Assembly (NCBI GenBank): GCA_964609795.1
Contig: CAZSTC010000029.1
Span: forward strand, 1-30,275
Direction: 5' to 3'
Origin: UBA1412 sp964609795
GTDB lineage: Bacteria > Verrucomicrobiota > Verrucomicrobiia > Limisphaerales > UBA1412
Length of the DNA: 30,275 nucleotides
Both the position numbers and the translations under genes were made by a program. This document shows, piece after piece, positions 13,830-22,633 of this stretch. Under the pieces are notes generated by a model. It did no database searches. It saw only the letters and a list, made by a program, of their open reading frames with translations, and was not told the DNA's origin. Position 1 is the stretch's first letter. Every line of letters begins with the position of its first letter.

Positions 13830-15227
13830 TTATTTTGAGTGTTTTTTCCAAAGGTCTTTAAAGCTCTTCCATTTCAGCTTGGGAGCTTTGCGGGTGGCGG
13901 TCCAGCATTGAGCCGGGTCGATGACGGAGCCTTCGATGAGAGGGTGGAATTTCTGTCCAATCCAGCCCATGCGCTTGCCCCATTTCCAAAAGAGCGGTTT
14001 GTTGAAGAGAAGGGACATGGCTTTAAAGGCAAGCTTTTCAAAGAACTTGGGTTGGGTGGTTGACGCATCCTCACGGTTTTTGAGAAGAAGGAGAGGCAGA
14101 TCAATTTTTACGGGGCACATATCGCGGCAGGCTCCGCACAGCGAACAGGCAAAGGCAAGATGTTTATAGGCCTGCAAGTCAATGAGACGAGGCATGAGGA
14201 CAGAGCCGATGGGGCCCGGGTAGGTGGCGTTGTACGCATGGCCGCCCACGTTTCTATAGATGGGGCATACGTTGATGCAGGAACCGCAGCGGATGCAGCG
14301 GAGGATTTCCCGGAAGGTGTTATCTTTAGCCAGACGCGAGCGCCCGTTATCGAGCAAAATGACGTGATACTCTTTCGGGCCGTCGCATTCATCGGGCTGG
14401 CGAGGGCCGCTATAGAACGTGTTGTAGCAGGTGATGGACTGGGCGGCTCCGACTGTGGCCAGCATCGGCAGAAGGAGAGATAAATCCTGCATTCGCGGAA
14501 CGATTTTTTCTATACCGATCAAGGTAATCATGATTTTGGGCAGGGAAGCCGAAAGGCGCGAATTGCCCTCGTTCTCCGTGACGGAAATCATCCCCGTTTC
14601 GGCCACCGCGAAATTGGCACCAGTGAAGCCGACATCAGCCTGAACGTACTCTTTGCGCAGATTCTTGCGGGCGATCATGGTCAGCTCTTCCGGGTTTTCG
14701 GTCGGCTCGCTTCCGAGCTTATCCCGGAATAAATCGCTGATCTGGTGGCGAGTCAGGTGCATGGCCGGGAAGACGATATGGTAAGGGGGTTCCTGGCGGA
14801 GCTGGACAATGTATTCACCCAGGTCCGATTCGATGGGCCGGTATCCCTCTTTTTCCAACGCCTCGTTGAGGTGGATTTCCTCAGAGGTCATGGATTTGGA
14901 TTTGACCATGGTTTTGGCACCGTTCTGTTTGAGGATGTTGAGCACAATGCGGCAGGCATCGGCGCCGGTGGGGGCTCTATAGACGTGGGTGCCGCGCTTG
15001 GTCAGTTTTTTGGTCAGGGTGCGTAAAAGGCTTTCCAGATCGTCGAGGCCCTCCTGTTTGATGTGAGCAGCGGACTCACGGGCCTGTTCCCAATTCTGGA
15101 ATTCTGCGATTTTTTTATCCCGACCCTGTGCGTATTTATCCAGAGCCGTGCCGATAATCTGGCGGTGAGTGCTATCGGCGCAGATCCGGGCGGCATCTTC
15201 CTGGAATTTCTGGGCGTTATTATTCAT
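13830..15227 (-). CDS. lutB: Lactate utilization iron-sulfur protein B
   Basis: The protein has 465 residues from the ATG at 15227. A TTG at 15245 would add six, but the ATG overlaps the lutA stop by eight bases, a sign of translational coupling. The N-terminal two thirds are a LUD domain (GADACRIVLNILKQNGA, KSKSMTSEEI, GFTGANFAVAETGMI). Two [4Fe-4S] motifs follow: CIRCGSCINVCPIYRNVGGH (Cys311, 314, 317, 321) and CSLCGACRDMCP (Cys361, 364, 367, 371). It passes electrons from lactate oxidation towards the respiratory chain, probably at the inner face of the membrane. The length matches YkgF/LutB. No lactate permease or GntR-type regulator gene is adjacent. Confidence 0.95.
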   Translation of the reverse strand: MNNNAQKFQEDAARICADSTHRQIIGTALDKYAQGRDKKIAEFQNWEQARESAAHIKQEGLDDLESLLRTLTKKLTKRGTHVYRAPTGADACRIVLNILKQNGAKTMVKSKSMTSEEIHLNEALEKEGYRPIESDLGEYIVQLRQEPPYHIVFPAMHLTRHQISDLFRDKLGSEPTENPEELTMIARKNLRKEYVQADVGFTGANFAVAETGMISVTENEGNSRLSASLPKIMITLIGIEKIVPRMQDLSLLLPMLATVGAAQSITCYNTFYSGPRQPDECDGPKEYHVILLDNGRSRLAKDNTFREILRCIRCGSCINVCPIYRNVGGHAYNATYPGPIGSVLMPRLIDLQAYKHLAFACSLCGACRDMCPVKIDLPLLLLKNREDASTTQPKFFEKLAFKAMSLLFNKPLFWKWGKRMGWIGQKFHPLIEGSVIDPAQCWTATRKAPKLKWKSFKDLWKKHSK

Positions 15228-15936
15228 GGCGGACAAGAAGGTCAATGAGGTGGATACTTTTTATGAGCTTTCTTTGTTTATCGGCGACTCCCTGTATGTG
15301 CATGAGGCAGCTGGAATCATTGCTGACGACGTATTCGGCCCCGGTCTTTATGACCATGGCCACTTTGGATTCACCCATGCTTGAGGAAATGGAGGGGAAT
15401 TTGGCAGAGAAGGTTCCGCCAAAGCCGCAGCATTGTACCTTTTCCATTTCGATCAGGGTCAGCCCACGGACGTGGGAGAGGAGTGCACGCGGCTGGTCAT
15501 GAATGCCCAGTTCGCGCAGACCGTGGCAGCCGTCATGGAAGGTCACCCTGGCGGGAAAAGAGGCCCCCAGATCGGTGACGCCTAACCGGGTGACCAGGAA
15601 ATCGGAAAACTCCCAGGTATGGGCCGCCAGGCGGTTGGCCTTTTCCTCTAAGGGATGGCCTTTGAAAAGCTCAGGGTAGAATTTATGAATCATCGCCGTG
15701 CAGGAGCCCGAAGGGAGCACCAGAGCTTCGACATCGCAGAGGCGCTCCACTACTTTGGAGGCGACATTGCGGGCTTCATCCCAATAGCCGGTATTGAAAG
15801 CAGGTTGGCCACAACAGGCAAGCTCCTCCGGAGCATCCACCTGATGGCCCAGAGATTCAAAAATTTTAACAGCGTTCATTGCCACGTCCGGAAACATGGC
15901 ATCCATGAAACAGGGTGCAAACAGCGTGATCTTCAT
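15220..15936 (-). CDS. lutA: Lactate utilization protein A (CCG domain)
   Basis: The protein has 238 residues, the family length. It has two CCG domains, the cysteine-rich module of heterodisulfide-reductase-like proteins that binds iron-sulfur clusters. The first runs from PCFMDAMFPD through ACCGQPAFNTGY to SGSC. The second runs from FHDGCHGLRELG through QCCGFGGTFSAKFPSISSSMG to SNDSSCLMHI. It is the first gene of the lutABC operon, divergent from purH across about 240 bases, where its promoter should lie. The ATG at 15936 is supported by immediate homology of MKITLFAPCF to known LutA starts (MKV.LF.PC). Confidence 0.95.
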   Translation of the reverse strand: MKITLFAPCFMDAMFPDVAMNAVKIFESLGHQVDAPEELACCGQPAFNTGYWDEARNVASKVVERLCDVEALVLPSGSCTAMIHKFYPELFKGHPLEEKANRLAAHTWEFSDFLVTRLGVTDLGASFPARVTFHDGCHGLRELGIHDQPRALLSHVRGLTLIEMEKVQCCGFGGTFSAKFPSISSSMGESKVAMVIKTGAEYVVSNDSSCLMHIQGVADKQRKLIKSIHLIDLLVRHE

Positions 15937-16175
15937 CTCAATCGTCCCTATGGATGAGTATTGCGTATCAAGTCCGTTAAAGAAAGTCTTTTATCCAGTT
16001 GGAAGAAAGAAAACGGAAGGGAACGTTCAGAAAATTCCAAAGTTATTTTAATGTTTGCAGGATTTGTGGAAATTATTGTACGCTCTTGCGTGTGCTGGGA
16101 GACCACAGAACAGGTTTCGATGTCGACCGGCCTGCATTTAATTTCAAAGAAAAATCCGATACCAGAGTCAATCGT

Positions 16176-17729
16176 ATGAAAAAAATTCAAAGAGCCCTGA
16201 TTTCAGTCTTCAACAAGACGGGTTTGCTTCCCTTTGCCGGTGTATTGTCCGAGGCGGGAGTGGAGATCATTTCTACCGGAGGAACGGCCAAGATATTGAA
16301 AGAACACGGGATTTCTGTGATTGAGTTGAGTGAGTATACTGGATTTCCTGAGATGCTGGATGGAAGGGTCAAGACGCTGCATCCCAAGGTGCATGGAGGT
16401 TTGCTTTACGTTCGCGGAGATGAAAAGCATGAGGCGACAATCAAGAAGCACAATATTCAGCCGATTGATCTGGTGGTGGTCAATCTTTATCCCTTTGAGC
16501 AAACGGTTGCCCGGGAAGGGGTGACGCTGCCTGAAGCGATCGAAAATATCGACATCGGTGGGCCTTCCATGCTTCGCAGCGCGGCCAAGAATCATGAGAG
16601 CGTTACGGTAGTGGTGGACCCTCTGGATTACGAAACGGTGGCCGAGCAGATTCAAAAGCAAGGCGGAACCACGCTGGAGCTGCGGCGGAAGCTGGCTGCC
16701 AAGGTGTACGGTCGCACGGCGGAGTATGACCGGGCGATTGCCAACTATCTGACCCAAGAATATACGAAGAGCGAGACATCTTCCTGGCCGGAGCGTTTTG
16801 TCTTTTCGTCGCCGCTCTCGCAACCGCTTCGTTATGGGGAAAATCCGCATCAGAAAGCGGCTCTTTATGGGAAATTTGACGAGTATTTCAAGCAGCTCCA
16901 CGGCAAGGAACTTTCCTATAATAACATACTGGATTTGACGGCGGCGGCGATGCTGATCAGTGAGTTTCATGGAGATAGGCCGACTTTGGCCATCCTGAAA
17001 CATACCAATCCCTGTGGACTGGGCCAGGGTGAGACTTTAAAAGAGGCATGGGATAAAGCCTATGCGACCGATAAACAGGCTCCGTTCGGGGGTATTATCG
17101 CGGTCAATCAGCCGCTCAATGCGGAGTGTGCTTCTGAAATCGCGGGCATTTTCAGCGAGGTGATCGTTGCGCCGGATTTCACACCCGAAGCAGTACAGAT
17201 TTTGACCTGCAAAAAGAATTTGCGTCTTCTCAAAGTGCTTAAGTGCCCGCGCTCTGCCAATCCGCTAGATGTGCGCAGTGTGGGTGTGGATTCCTATCTG
17301 GTTCAGGAGAGGGATTTGAAAGAGAGCAACCGCCAGACGATGAAGGTGGTGACTCAGCGCCAGCCGACGGAAGAGGAATGGGCAGCGATGCTCTTTGGTT
17401 GGCGGGTGGTCAAGCATGTGAAGTCCAATGCCATTATCTATGCCGGTGCCGACCGGACTCTGGGAATCGGAGCCGGGCAGATGAGCCGCGTGGATTCGAG
17501 CCGGATTGCCGTCTGGAAGGCGGAGCAGGCCGGGCTTCCTCTGAAAGGTAGTGTGGTCTGCAGCGATGCTTTCTTCCCATTCCCGGATGGTTTAATCGCT
17601 GCGGCCGAAGCAGGCGCAACAGCCGCAATTCAACCCGGAGGTTCTGTGCGTGATCAAGAGGTGATTGCCGCGGCCAATGAACGGAATCTGGCGATGGTGT
17701 TTACTTCGACGCGGCATTTCAGGCACTAG
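16176..17729 (+). CDS. purH: Bifunctional AICAR formyltransferase / IMP cyclohydrolase
   Basis: The protein has 517 residues from the ATG at 16176, the usual size. The frame is open 59 codons further upstream, but that part has no homology. PurH carries out the last two steps of IMP synthesis. The N-terminal MGS-like cyclohydrolase domain shows RALISVFNKTG (usually SDKTG), IISTGGTAKIL, VIELSEYTGFPEMLDGRVKTLHPKVHGG and NLYPFEQTV. The C-terminal transformylase has PLRYGENPHQKAALY, SYNNILDLTAA and the catalytic Lys-His in ILKHTNPCGLG. Then come KSNAIIY and the closing SDAFFPFPDG...GATAAIQPGGSVRD. A strong terminator follows at 17766, so it is probably transcribed alone. Confidence 0.97.
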   Translation: MKKIQRALISVFNKTGLLPFAGVLSEAGVEIISTGGTAKILKEHGISVIELSEYTGFPEMLDGRVKTLHPKVHGGLLYVRGDEKHEATIKKHNIQPIDLVVVNLYPFEQTVAREGVTLPEAIENIDIGGPSMLRSAAKNHESVTVVVDPLDYETVAEQIQKQGGTTLELRRKLAAKVYGRTAEYDRAIANYLTQEYTKSETSSWPERFVFSSPLSQPLRYGENPHQKAALYGKFDEYFKQLHGKELSYNNILDLTAAAMLISEFHGDRPTLAILKHTNPCGLGQGETLKEAWDKAYATDKQAPFGGIIAVNQPLNAECASEIAGIFSEVIVAPDFTPEAVQILTCKKNLRLLKVLKCPRSANPLDVRSVGVDSYLVQERDLKESNRQTMKVVTQRQPTEEEWAAMLFGWRVVKHVKSNAIIYAGADRTLGIGAGQMSRVDSSRIAVWKAEQAGLPLKGSVVCSDAFFPFPDGLIAAAEAGATAAIQPGGSVRDQEVIAAANERNLAMVFTSTRHFRH

Positions 17730-17765
17730 GAAAAACTTAAAACATCGTCTGTTTTATGGAAAAGT

Positions 17766-17797
17766 AGAGAGTGGAAAACCATTCTCTATTTTTTTTG
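17766..17797 (+). terminator. Rho-independent terminator of purH
   Basis: A 10-bp stem (TAGAGAGTGG at 17766-17775 with CCATTCTCTA at 17780-17789, one G-T pair) and an AAAA loop are followed directly by eight Ts. It lies 36 bases after the purH stop. Confidence 0.93.
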
Positions 17798-17923
17798 TGC
17801 AGGGAAAAGCCCCATTGAATCGGTTCTTTATTGCAATTGGGCGAGAAAAGCCTTTTAATCTCTCCAAGAAAACAGAGATTCGTTTCTCGAGCGGTAATGA
17901 TACCGGAAAAACGGGACAAGGAA

Positions 17924-17953
17924 TTGTACTCGGGCTGTATTTTTTTATATACT
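17924..17953 (+). promoter_or_regulatory. Possible promoter of the DUF6057/propeller pair
   Basis: TTGTAC (17924-17929) and TATACT (17948-17953, five of six consensus bases) are 18 bp apart, downstream of the purH terminator and 13 bases before the ATG at 17967. The leader would be very short, so this is tentative. Confidence 0.3.
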
Positions 17954-17966
17954 GAGACGTAGAAAG

Positions 17967-19511
17967 ATGGGTAAGAGAAGGACCATCAACGCTTCGGGCG
18001 AACAGAAGCAGAAGAAGGAGCAGGAGCTTAATCCGATCGTGGATTTTGTTCTCTGGGTGGTTGTCGTGGGCCTGTTTGCCTTTTTTTACCTGGCGGTGGT
18101 GGCGAGCCCCGTGACGCTTTATCAGTCGGCTCGGCCCGATGCCGGCACTGCTTTTTATGATATTCATCCGGAGCAGGATTCATTGGGAAATCTGGTGGAA
18201 TATCCCACGCGCGTTCTGGTGAGCTGGGCGGACGGGGGAATTTCAGCCTGTTTTCTCTATCTCGCACTGGGTTTGCTGGCTTCTGCGCTGCTTTGGCTTC
18301 TGGCGGCTCCGCGTACGGCGTTATCCAAGGGGCTTTCTTTTTTGCCGTTGGGTGTTTTGGTTTGGGGATTGCAGGAGTTCTGGCTTTGGAGCGTGACAGC
18401 TTTGTGGCTTCTAACGATCTGCCTGGCGTTTTTACACCCCGTGAAGTATCTGTTTCTGAAAAAGGGGAGATGGCCCCGGGGTGTTTTGCCTTCAAAATGG
18501 GTGCGATCTCTTCAGATGGTTCTCCTTCTGGGGGTGGCTCTCCTAGTAGCCATTTCTTTTGTAAAGAATCGGCAAGAGCGGAATAACCTCCTTGTATTGA
18601 GCCAGCTCCGTCAGGGTGAATATGCAAAAGCTTTGGCCCGGGCATCCACTCTGGAGAGTCTAAATTCTAAGATGGCCTGTTCGGTGCGCTATTTGCTTTA
18701 TCATCAAAATCAGTTGCTGGAAAACCTCTTTTTGTTTCCTCTCGATCAGGAGAGGTCGGTCTTGCCCGCCATCCCTTTTGTGGCGTCGGAGCCTTATTAC
18801 AAGACGATGCTCGAGATGGGTTTTGTCAATTCTGCGGAGCATTTCGCCACTGAGGCATTGGAGCAGGTGGGCGATGCACCGGAAATTCTCTATGACTTGG
18901 GCTTCATCTACACGTTAAAGGGTGAGCCGATGGCCGCCCGTGTCTACTGGGGATACCTGGCGAAGAATCCGGTCTGGGCGGCTCGTGCAGGGGAGTTGAT
19001 CGAGGCCAGCCTGGCGGACCCGACTTTGAAAAATCACCCGGTGGCAGCGCGTTATTACCGGTATCTTTATACAGAGAATTATTTTTATACGCAGGACCCG
19101 GCCGAGTTTCAGATGAGGCAATCGCTTCTCAAAAATCCGACTCATCGGATGGCGCTGGAGTATCTGGCTGCGGAATATCTGGGGCACAAGAATCATGAAG
19201 GAATTGCGGGTCTGATACCGGCTTTTCGCACGTTGAATTATCCGAGACTGCCTCGCCATATTGAGGAAGCGCTCTGCCTGGCTTTGCAGGATAAACCCTC
19301 TATTGAGATGGCCGGGTATCGGATATCACAGGAGACACAGGGGCGGTTCAAGGATTTCTGCCTGGCTTACCAGAAATCAATGCAGCGGGAGGGAGCCGAG
19401 CAGGTATTTGCGGCTCTGAGTCCGGCTTATGGGGATACCTATTGGTTCTACCAGATTTTCTCGGTTACCGGACGCTTTAAAATTCAGCCTAAACCCGAGG
19501 AGGATTTGTGA
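17967..19511 (+). CDS. DUF6057-like membrane protein with TPR-like C-terminus
   Basis: The protein has 514 residues. A basic, Gln/Lys-rich N-terminus (1-25) is followed by five hydrophobic helices at about 26-46, 92-114, 122-139, 140-157 and 182-199. The loop between the first two (about 47-90, SPVTLYQSARPDAGTAFYDIHPEQD) should face the periplasm. From about 205 to 500 the chain is made of helical pairs typical of TPR-like folds (QLRQGEYAKALARAS, PEILYDLGFIYTLKGEPMAARVYW). The overall plan resembles DUF6057 proteins that I know mainly from Bacteroidota. No function is established. Its stop overlaps the start of the heme-propeller gene by four bases (GTGA), so the two products are translated together and probably act together. 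It stands first in this unit. Confidence 0.75.
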   Translation: MGKRRTINASGEQKQKKEQELNPIVDFVLWVVVVGLFAFFYLAVVASPVTLYQSARPDAGTAFYDIHPEQDSLGNLVEYPTRVLVSWADGGISACFLYLALGLLASALLWLLAAPRTALSKGLSFLPLGVLVWGLQEFWLWSVTALWLLTICLAFLHPVKYLFLKKGRWPRGVLPSKWVRSLQMVLLLGVALLVAISFVKNRQERNNLLVLSQLRQGEYAKALARASTLESLNSKMACSVRYLLYHQNQLLENLFLFPLDQERSVLPAIPFVASEPYYKTMLEMGFVNSAEHFATEALEQVGDAPEILYDLGFIYTLKGEPMAARVYWGYLAKNPVWAARAGELIEASLADPTLKNHPVAARYYRYLYTENYFYTQDPAEFQMRQSLLKNPTHRMALEYLAAEYLGHKNHEGIAGLIPAFRTLNYPRLPRHIEEALCLALQDKPSIEMAGYRISQETQGRFKDFCLAYQKSMQREGAEQVFAALSPAYGDTYWFYQIFSVTGRFKIQPKPEEDL

Positions 19512-21001
19512 AGAGGTTAGTGGTTTTATTCCTGATTTTATTTTGCGGGGTCCAAATAGGCGCGGCAGGCGGCCCGGAAGTGGATATTTTCCCGGATTAT
19601 AACGGGGTGACATTGCCCGTCAACATCGCGCCGATCAATTTTTATATCAAGGCCAAGGCCAGCGGGTATCGGGTGAAGATTCATTCGAGCAAGGGAGAGG
19701 GAATTCAGCTTGGCGGCTCCAAGGCAGAGGTAATTATCCCGGAATCAAAGTGGAAAGAGATGCTCTCTGCTAACGCCGGAGAGCCTCTTTATATCGATAT
19801 TTCGCTTAAGAACGATTCGGGACAGTGGCAGGATGCGGCGACGATCACTAACCGGATTGCCGCTGAGCCGATAGATGGCTGGTTGGCCTACCGGATGATG
19901 CGCTCGATATTCAACACGTATCAGGATATGGGGATTTACCAGCGCAATCTGGAGTCGTATCAGGAGCGGGAGATTCTCCATAACAGCAGGATTGCGGAAG
20001 GGTGCCTGAATTGCCACGGGTTTCAGAAGAATGACCCCAAGGAGATGACTTTCCACATACGCCAGGCGGAGCTGAGACACCCGCTGGTTTGGGTGAGGGA
20101 GGGAGAGAAAGTGGAGGTTCTGGAGAAAACGTTTACCTACTATAGTTGGAATCCGAAGGAAAATCTCCTGGCCTTTACGGCTAATGCGCCTTCGATTTTC
20201 TTTCATGCCTGGGGAGAAAGCCGTGAGGTTTATGACCGGGCTGGAGAGGTGGGGCTTTTCGATCTGGATAAGCGTACGACCGTTGGGCAGAGCAATCTGG
20301 CCAGTGAGCATCACTATGAGAGCTGGCCCAGTTGGGATTGGCAAGGAGAGTATCTCTATTACTGCAAGGCATCGGATTTGCCTCTGGATAAGTTTAGGGA
20401 GATACGCTTTGACCTGTTGCGGGCACGCTGGGATAGCGAGACGTCGCTTTTCAGCCAACCGGAAATGCTTTTCAGCGGCTGGACCAACCGAATGAGCTCG
20501 GCGCAGCCCAAAGTCTCTCCCAATGGAAATTTCCTGGTCTATACGGTTTTCGAGCGCGGGAATTTCCCAATCTACCAGCAGAGTGCCGATCTTTACCTGA
20601 TGGATTTAAAGAGCATGAATTCGCGGCGGATGGAATGCAACAGCGATCGGGCCGATACGTGGCACTCCTGGTCCTCCAATGGTTCATGGCTTATCTTCAG
20701 CAGTAAACGAATCGATGGGCTTCTGGCGCGTCCGCATATTACCCATATCGACGAAACGGGGAGGGCCTCCAAAGCTTTCGTCATGCCCCAGAAAGACCCT
20801 CATTTTTATGAATACTTTATAAAAACTTACAATATTCCGGAACTGATCACGGGGCCGGTAGAGATTTCCCCCAAAAAACTGGGGCAGGCAGTGATGAACC
20901 GCGCAAACAGAGTCAAAACGAAATCCTCGGATGAAGTCTCGCCAAAGGAAAAAGAGGTGCCGCCGGAGGAGGGATACTCCACATGGAAAGGGAAAGAATA
21001 A
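19508..21001 (+). CDS. Exported PD40/TolB-like beta-propeller with one c-type heme site
   Basis: The protein has 497 residues from a GTG at 19508 that overlaps the preceding stop and is preceded by a strong GAGGAGG ribosome binding site. A signal peptide spans residues 1-20 (MKRLVVLFLILFCGVQIGAA). Residues about 25-120 are a beta-type domain. GCLNCHG (Cys166, Cys169, His170) is a CxxCH heme c attachment motif. From about 200 to 440 lie WD40-like PD40 strands: SWPSWDWQGEYLYYC, SSAQPKVSPNGNFLVYTVF, DLYLMDL, and WHSWSSNGSWLIFSS. The tail after 460 is charged. It should be a periplasmic or surface monoheme protein, needing cytochrome c maturation. Such propellers occur beside DUF6057 genes. An electron-transfer or sensing role is inference only. 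Confidence 0.85.
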   Translation: MKRLVVLFLILFCGVQIGAAGGPEVDIFPDYNGVTLPVNIAPINFYIKAKASGYRVKIHSSKGEGIQLGGSKAEVIIPESKWKEMLSANAGEPLYIDISLKNDSGQWQDAATITNRIAAEPIDGWLAYRMMRSIFNTYQDMGIYQRNLESYQEREILHNSRIAEGCLNCHGFQKNDPKEMTFHIRQAELRHPLVWVREGEKVEVLEKTFTYYSWNPKENLLAFTANAPSIFFHAWGESREVYDRAGEVGLFDLDKRTTVGQSNLASEHHYESWPSWDWQGEYLYYCKASDLPLDKFREIRFDLLRARWDSETSLFSQPEMLFSGWTNRMSSAQPKVSPNGNFLVYTVFERGNFPIYQQSADLYLMDLKSMNSRRMECNSDRADTWHSWSSNGSWLIFSSKRIDGLLARPHITHIDETGRASKAFVMPQKDPHFYEYFIKTYNIPELITGPVEISPKKLGQAVMNRANRVKTKSSDEVSPKEKEVPPEEGYSTWKGKE

Positions 21002-21035
21002 AGCGCGGAGATCTGCAAGAAGAGAACAATTTAAT

Positions 21036-22241
21036 ATGAAGAAAACAGACAAAAAAGAACACGGTCTATATATCCATCAGAACGAGCATGGCCCCCATTA
21101 TTTCATCGTGGCTTATTTCTATAAAACTCCGGCTGACTGGGCGGCATCGCTCCGATATCTGGATGGAGAGCTGGAGACTCTGCTCCGGGAGAAGAAGGCT
21201 CAGGTGGTTCACGAGCGCTGGTTTGGCTCGGCGGATTCTCTCGCTCTTATTGAAAGGGAGAAGCTCCTTCAGCACAAAGGTCAGGGGAGTGGTCTGCATT
21301 CCTGCGTCACGCCGATTATCGGGATGCCCTGTGCGGGGACGGTCGGAAATGCCTGTGAAGGTTTTACGGGGATTCAGATTCAGGCTATCATTCCTCAAGA
21401 TGGGGTGAGCGCGCCAGAGACAATCCCGAGCCCGAATGAGAAGAGGGTTCAGGGACATAAATGGCAGGAAGGGGATGCGCGGTTTTTTATTCTGCAGAAT
21501 CTGTGCGATCTGGAGCATCCGCAGAGCAATACCCAGCAGACAACAGAGACACTTCGCCAGGCAGAGGCTTTGCTCAAAAAGGAAGGACTGGATTATCACT
21601 CCGTGGCGCGCACATGGATTTACCTGGATGATATTCTGGCCTGGTATACTCCTTTTAACGGGGCCCGCAACGCGTTTTACCGGGATGTGGGGATCATGCC
21701 CGATATTGAAAAGAGCGAAAAGACTCCGCCTTCGGAGTGCTTTCTGCCGGCCAGCACCGGGATTCGTGGCCGCAACCAGAACGGGGCAGCCTGCACGATA
21801 GACCTTATCGCATCGGATATTTCGGAGAAATCGGCTTTCAAGGTCCGTCGGCTAACTAACCGGAAGCAGAAGGATGCCTTTCGCTATGGGGCCGCTTTCG
21901 CGCGGGCACTGGTCCTTGAGACGCCCCGCTACTCTCAGGTGCAAATTTCCGGGACCGCAGCCATTGATGAAACCGGGAGCAGCATTTTCTTGGGCGACAC
22001 CGAAGCGCAAATACGCTATACGCTCGATACGATCGAGGTGCTTATTGCCGAGGCCGGTTTCAAGCTGACCGATATTTCCTCGGCGACGGCTTTTTTGAAG
22101 GACGAGAAATCTTTGCCGCTTTTCTTGCGGATTATGAAGGAGCGGGGACTGGCGGATTTACCGATGGTGATCTGCAAGGCCGATGTTTGCCGGGATGATC
22201 TTCTCTTTGAGCTGGACGGAGTGGCTGGGAAGAATCTCTAA
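21036..22241 (+). CDS. Chorismatase-like (FkbO/Hyg5/XanB2-type) RidA-fold protein
   Basis: The protein has 401 residues from the ATG at 21036; the frame is open further back, but that overlaps the propeller gene. The second half has RidA/YjgF-like features as found in chorismatases. These include VARTWIYLDDILAWYTPFNGARNAFY, FLPASTGIRGRNQNGA, QISGTAAIDETG...GDTEAQIRYTLDTIEVLIAEAGF, and the end motif CRDDLLFELDG, which parallels the R-DLL-E-E ending that carries the catalytic Glu in FkbO. Chorismatases hydrolyse the enolpyruvyl ether of chorismate to pyruvate and a dihydroxy-cyclohexadiene or hydroxybenzoate. Whether this homologue does so cannot be told; it is longer than FkbO (about 340) and has an extra N-terminal part. 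It sits 34 bases after the propeller gene. Confidence 0.75.
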   Translation: MKKTDKKEHGLYIHQNEHGPHYFIVAYFYKTPADWAASLRYLDGELETLLREKKAQVVHERWFGSADSLALIEREKLLQHKGQGSGLHSCVTPIIGMPCAGTVGNACEGFTGIQIQAIIPQDGVSAPETIPSPNEKRVQGHKWQEGDARFFILQNLCDLEHPQSNTQQTTETLRQAEALLKKEGLDYHSVARTWIYLDDILAWYTPFNGARNAFYRDVGIMPDIEKSEKTPPSECFLPASTGIRGRNQNGAACTIDLIASDISEKSAFKVRRLTNRKQKDAFRYGAAFARALVLETPRYSQVQISGTAAIDETGSSIFLGDTEAQIRYTLDTIEVLIAEAGFKLTDISSATAFLKDEKSLPLFLRIMKERGLADLPMVICKADVCRDDLLFELDGVAGKNL

Positions 22242-22335
22242 AGTAATTCGGCGCTTCAGGGGCTCCGTGCCGAAGGGCTTCTTTAATGGCTAAGTCTTGC
22301 ATGTTTAGCACTGAGCCGATTAGAATGGAGCGGTT

Positions 22336-22623
22336 ATGCTGGTTGTACATGTTCATGTAAAGGTGAAGCCGGAGTGTGTGGAGGACTTCATACAAGCCTC
22401 GTTGGAAAATGCGGCGCAGAGTGTCTTGGAGCCGGGGATTGCCCGCTTTGATCTGGTGCAAAGTCAGGAGGACCGTACTCAGTTCGTGCTGGAGGAGGTC
22501 TACCGGACGGCTGAGGCGACCTTGGCGCACAAGGAAACCGCGCACTATGCCAAATGGCGCGATGCGGTCGCCGATATGATGGAGACGCCTCGTTTCAGCA
22601 AGAAGTTCACACAACTTTCCTGA
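22336..22623 (+). CDS. Small antibiotic-biosynthesis-monooxygenase (ABM/LsrG-like) protein
   Basis: The protein has 95 residues, the full length of a single dimeric alpha-beta barrel domain. The pattern MLVVHVHVKVKPECVEDFIQASLENAAQSV, EPGIARFDLVQSQEDRTQFVLEEVYRT, then AHKETAHYAKWRDAV fits quinol-monooxygenase and LsrG-type proteins. A GGAG ribosome binding site precedes the ATG. It is followed after 10 bases by the iron-type alcohol dehydrogenase gene, so the two are co-expressed. The same pairing in other bacteria suggests a small redox or detoxification unit acting on a carbonyl or quinone; the substrate is unknown. Confidence 0.88.
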   Translation: MLVVHVHVKVKPECVEDFIQASLENAAQSVLEPGIARFDLVQSQEDRTQFVLEEVYRTAEATLAHKETAHYAKWRDAVADMMETPRFSKKFTQLS

Positions 22624-22633
22624 AAGGCACCGA

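Noticed and set aside
15999..16175. 59-codon N-terminal extension of purH
   Set aside because: The extension has no family similarity, while the ATG at 16176 begins exactly where PurH homology begins.
22242..22335. Imperfect hairpin between the chorismatase-like and monooxygenase genes
   Set aside because: It has only a 6-bp stem with a 16-base loop and no T run, too weak to call a terminator.
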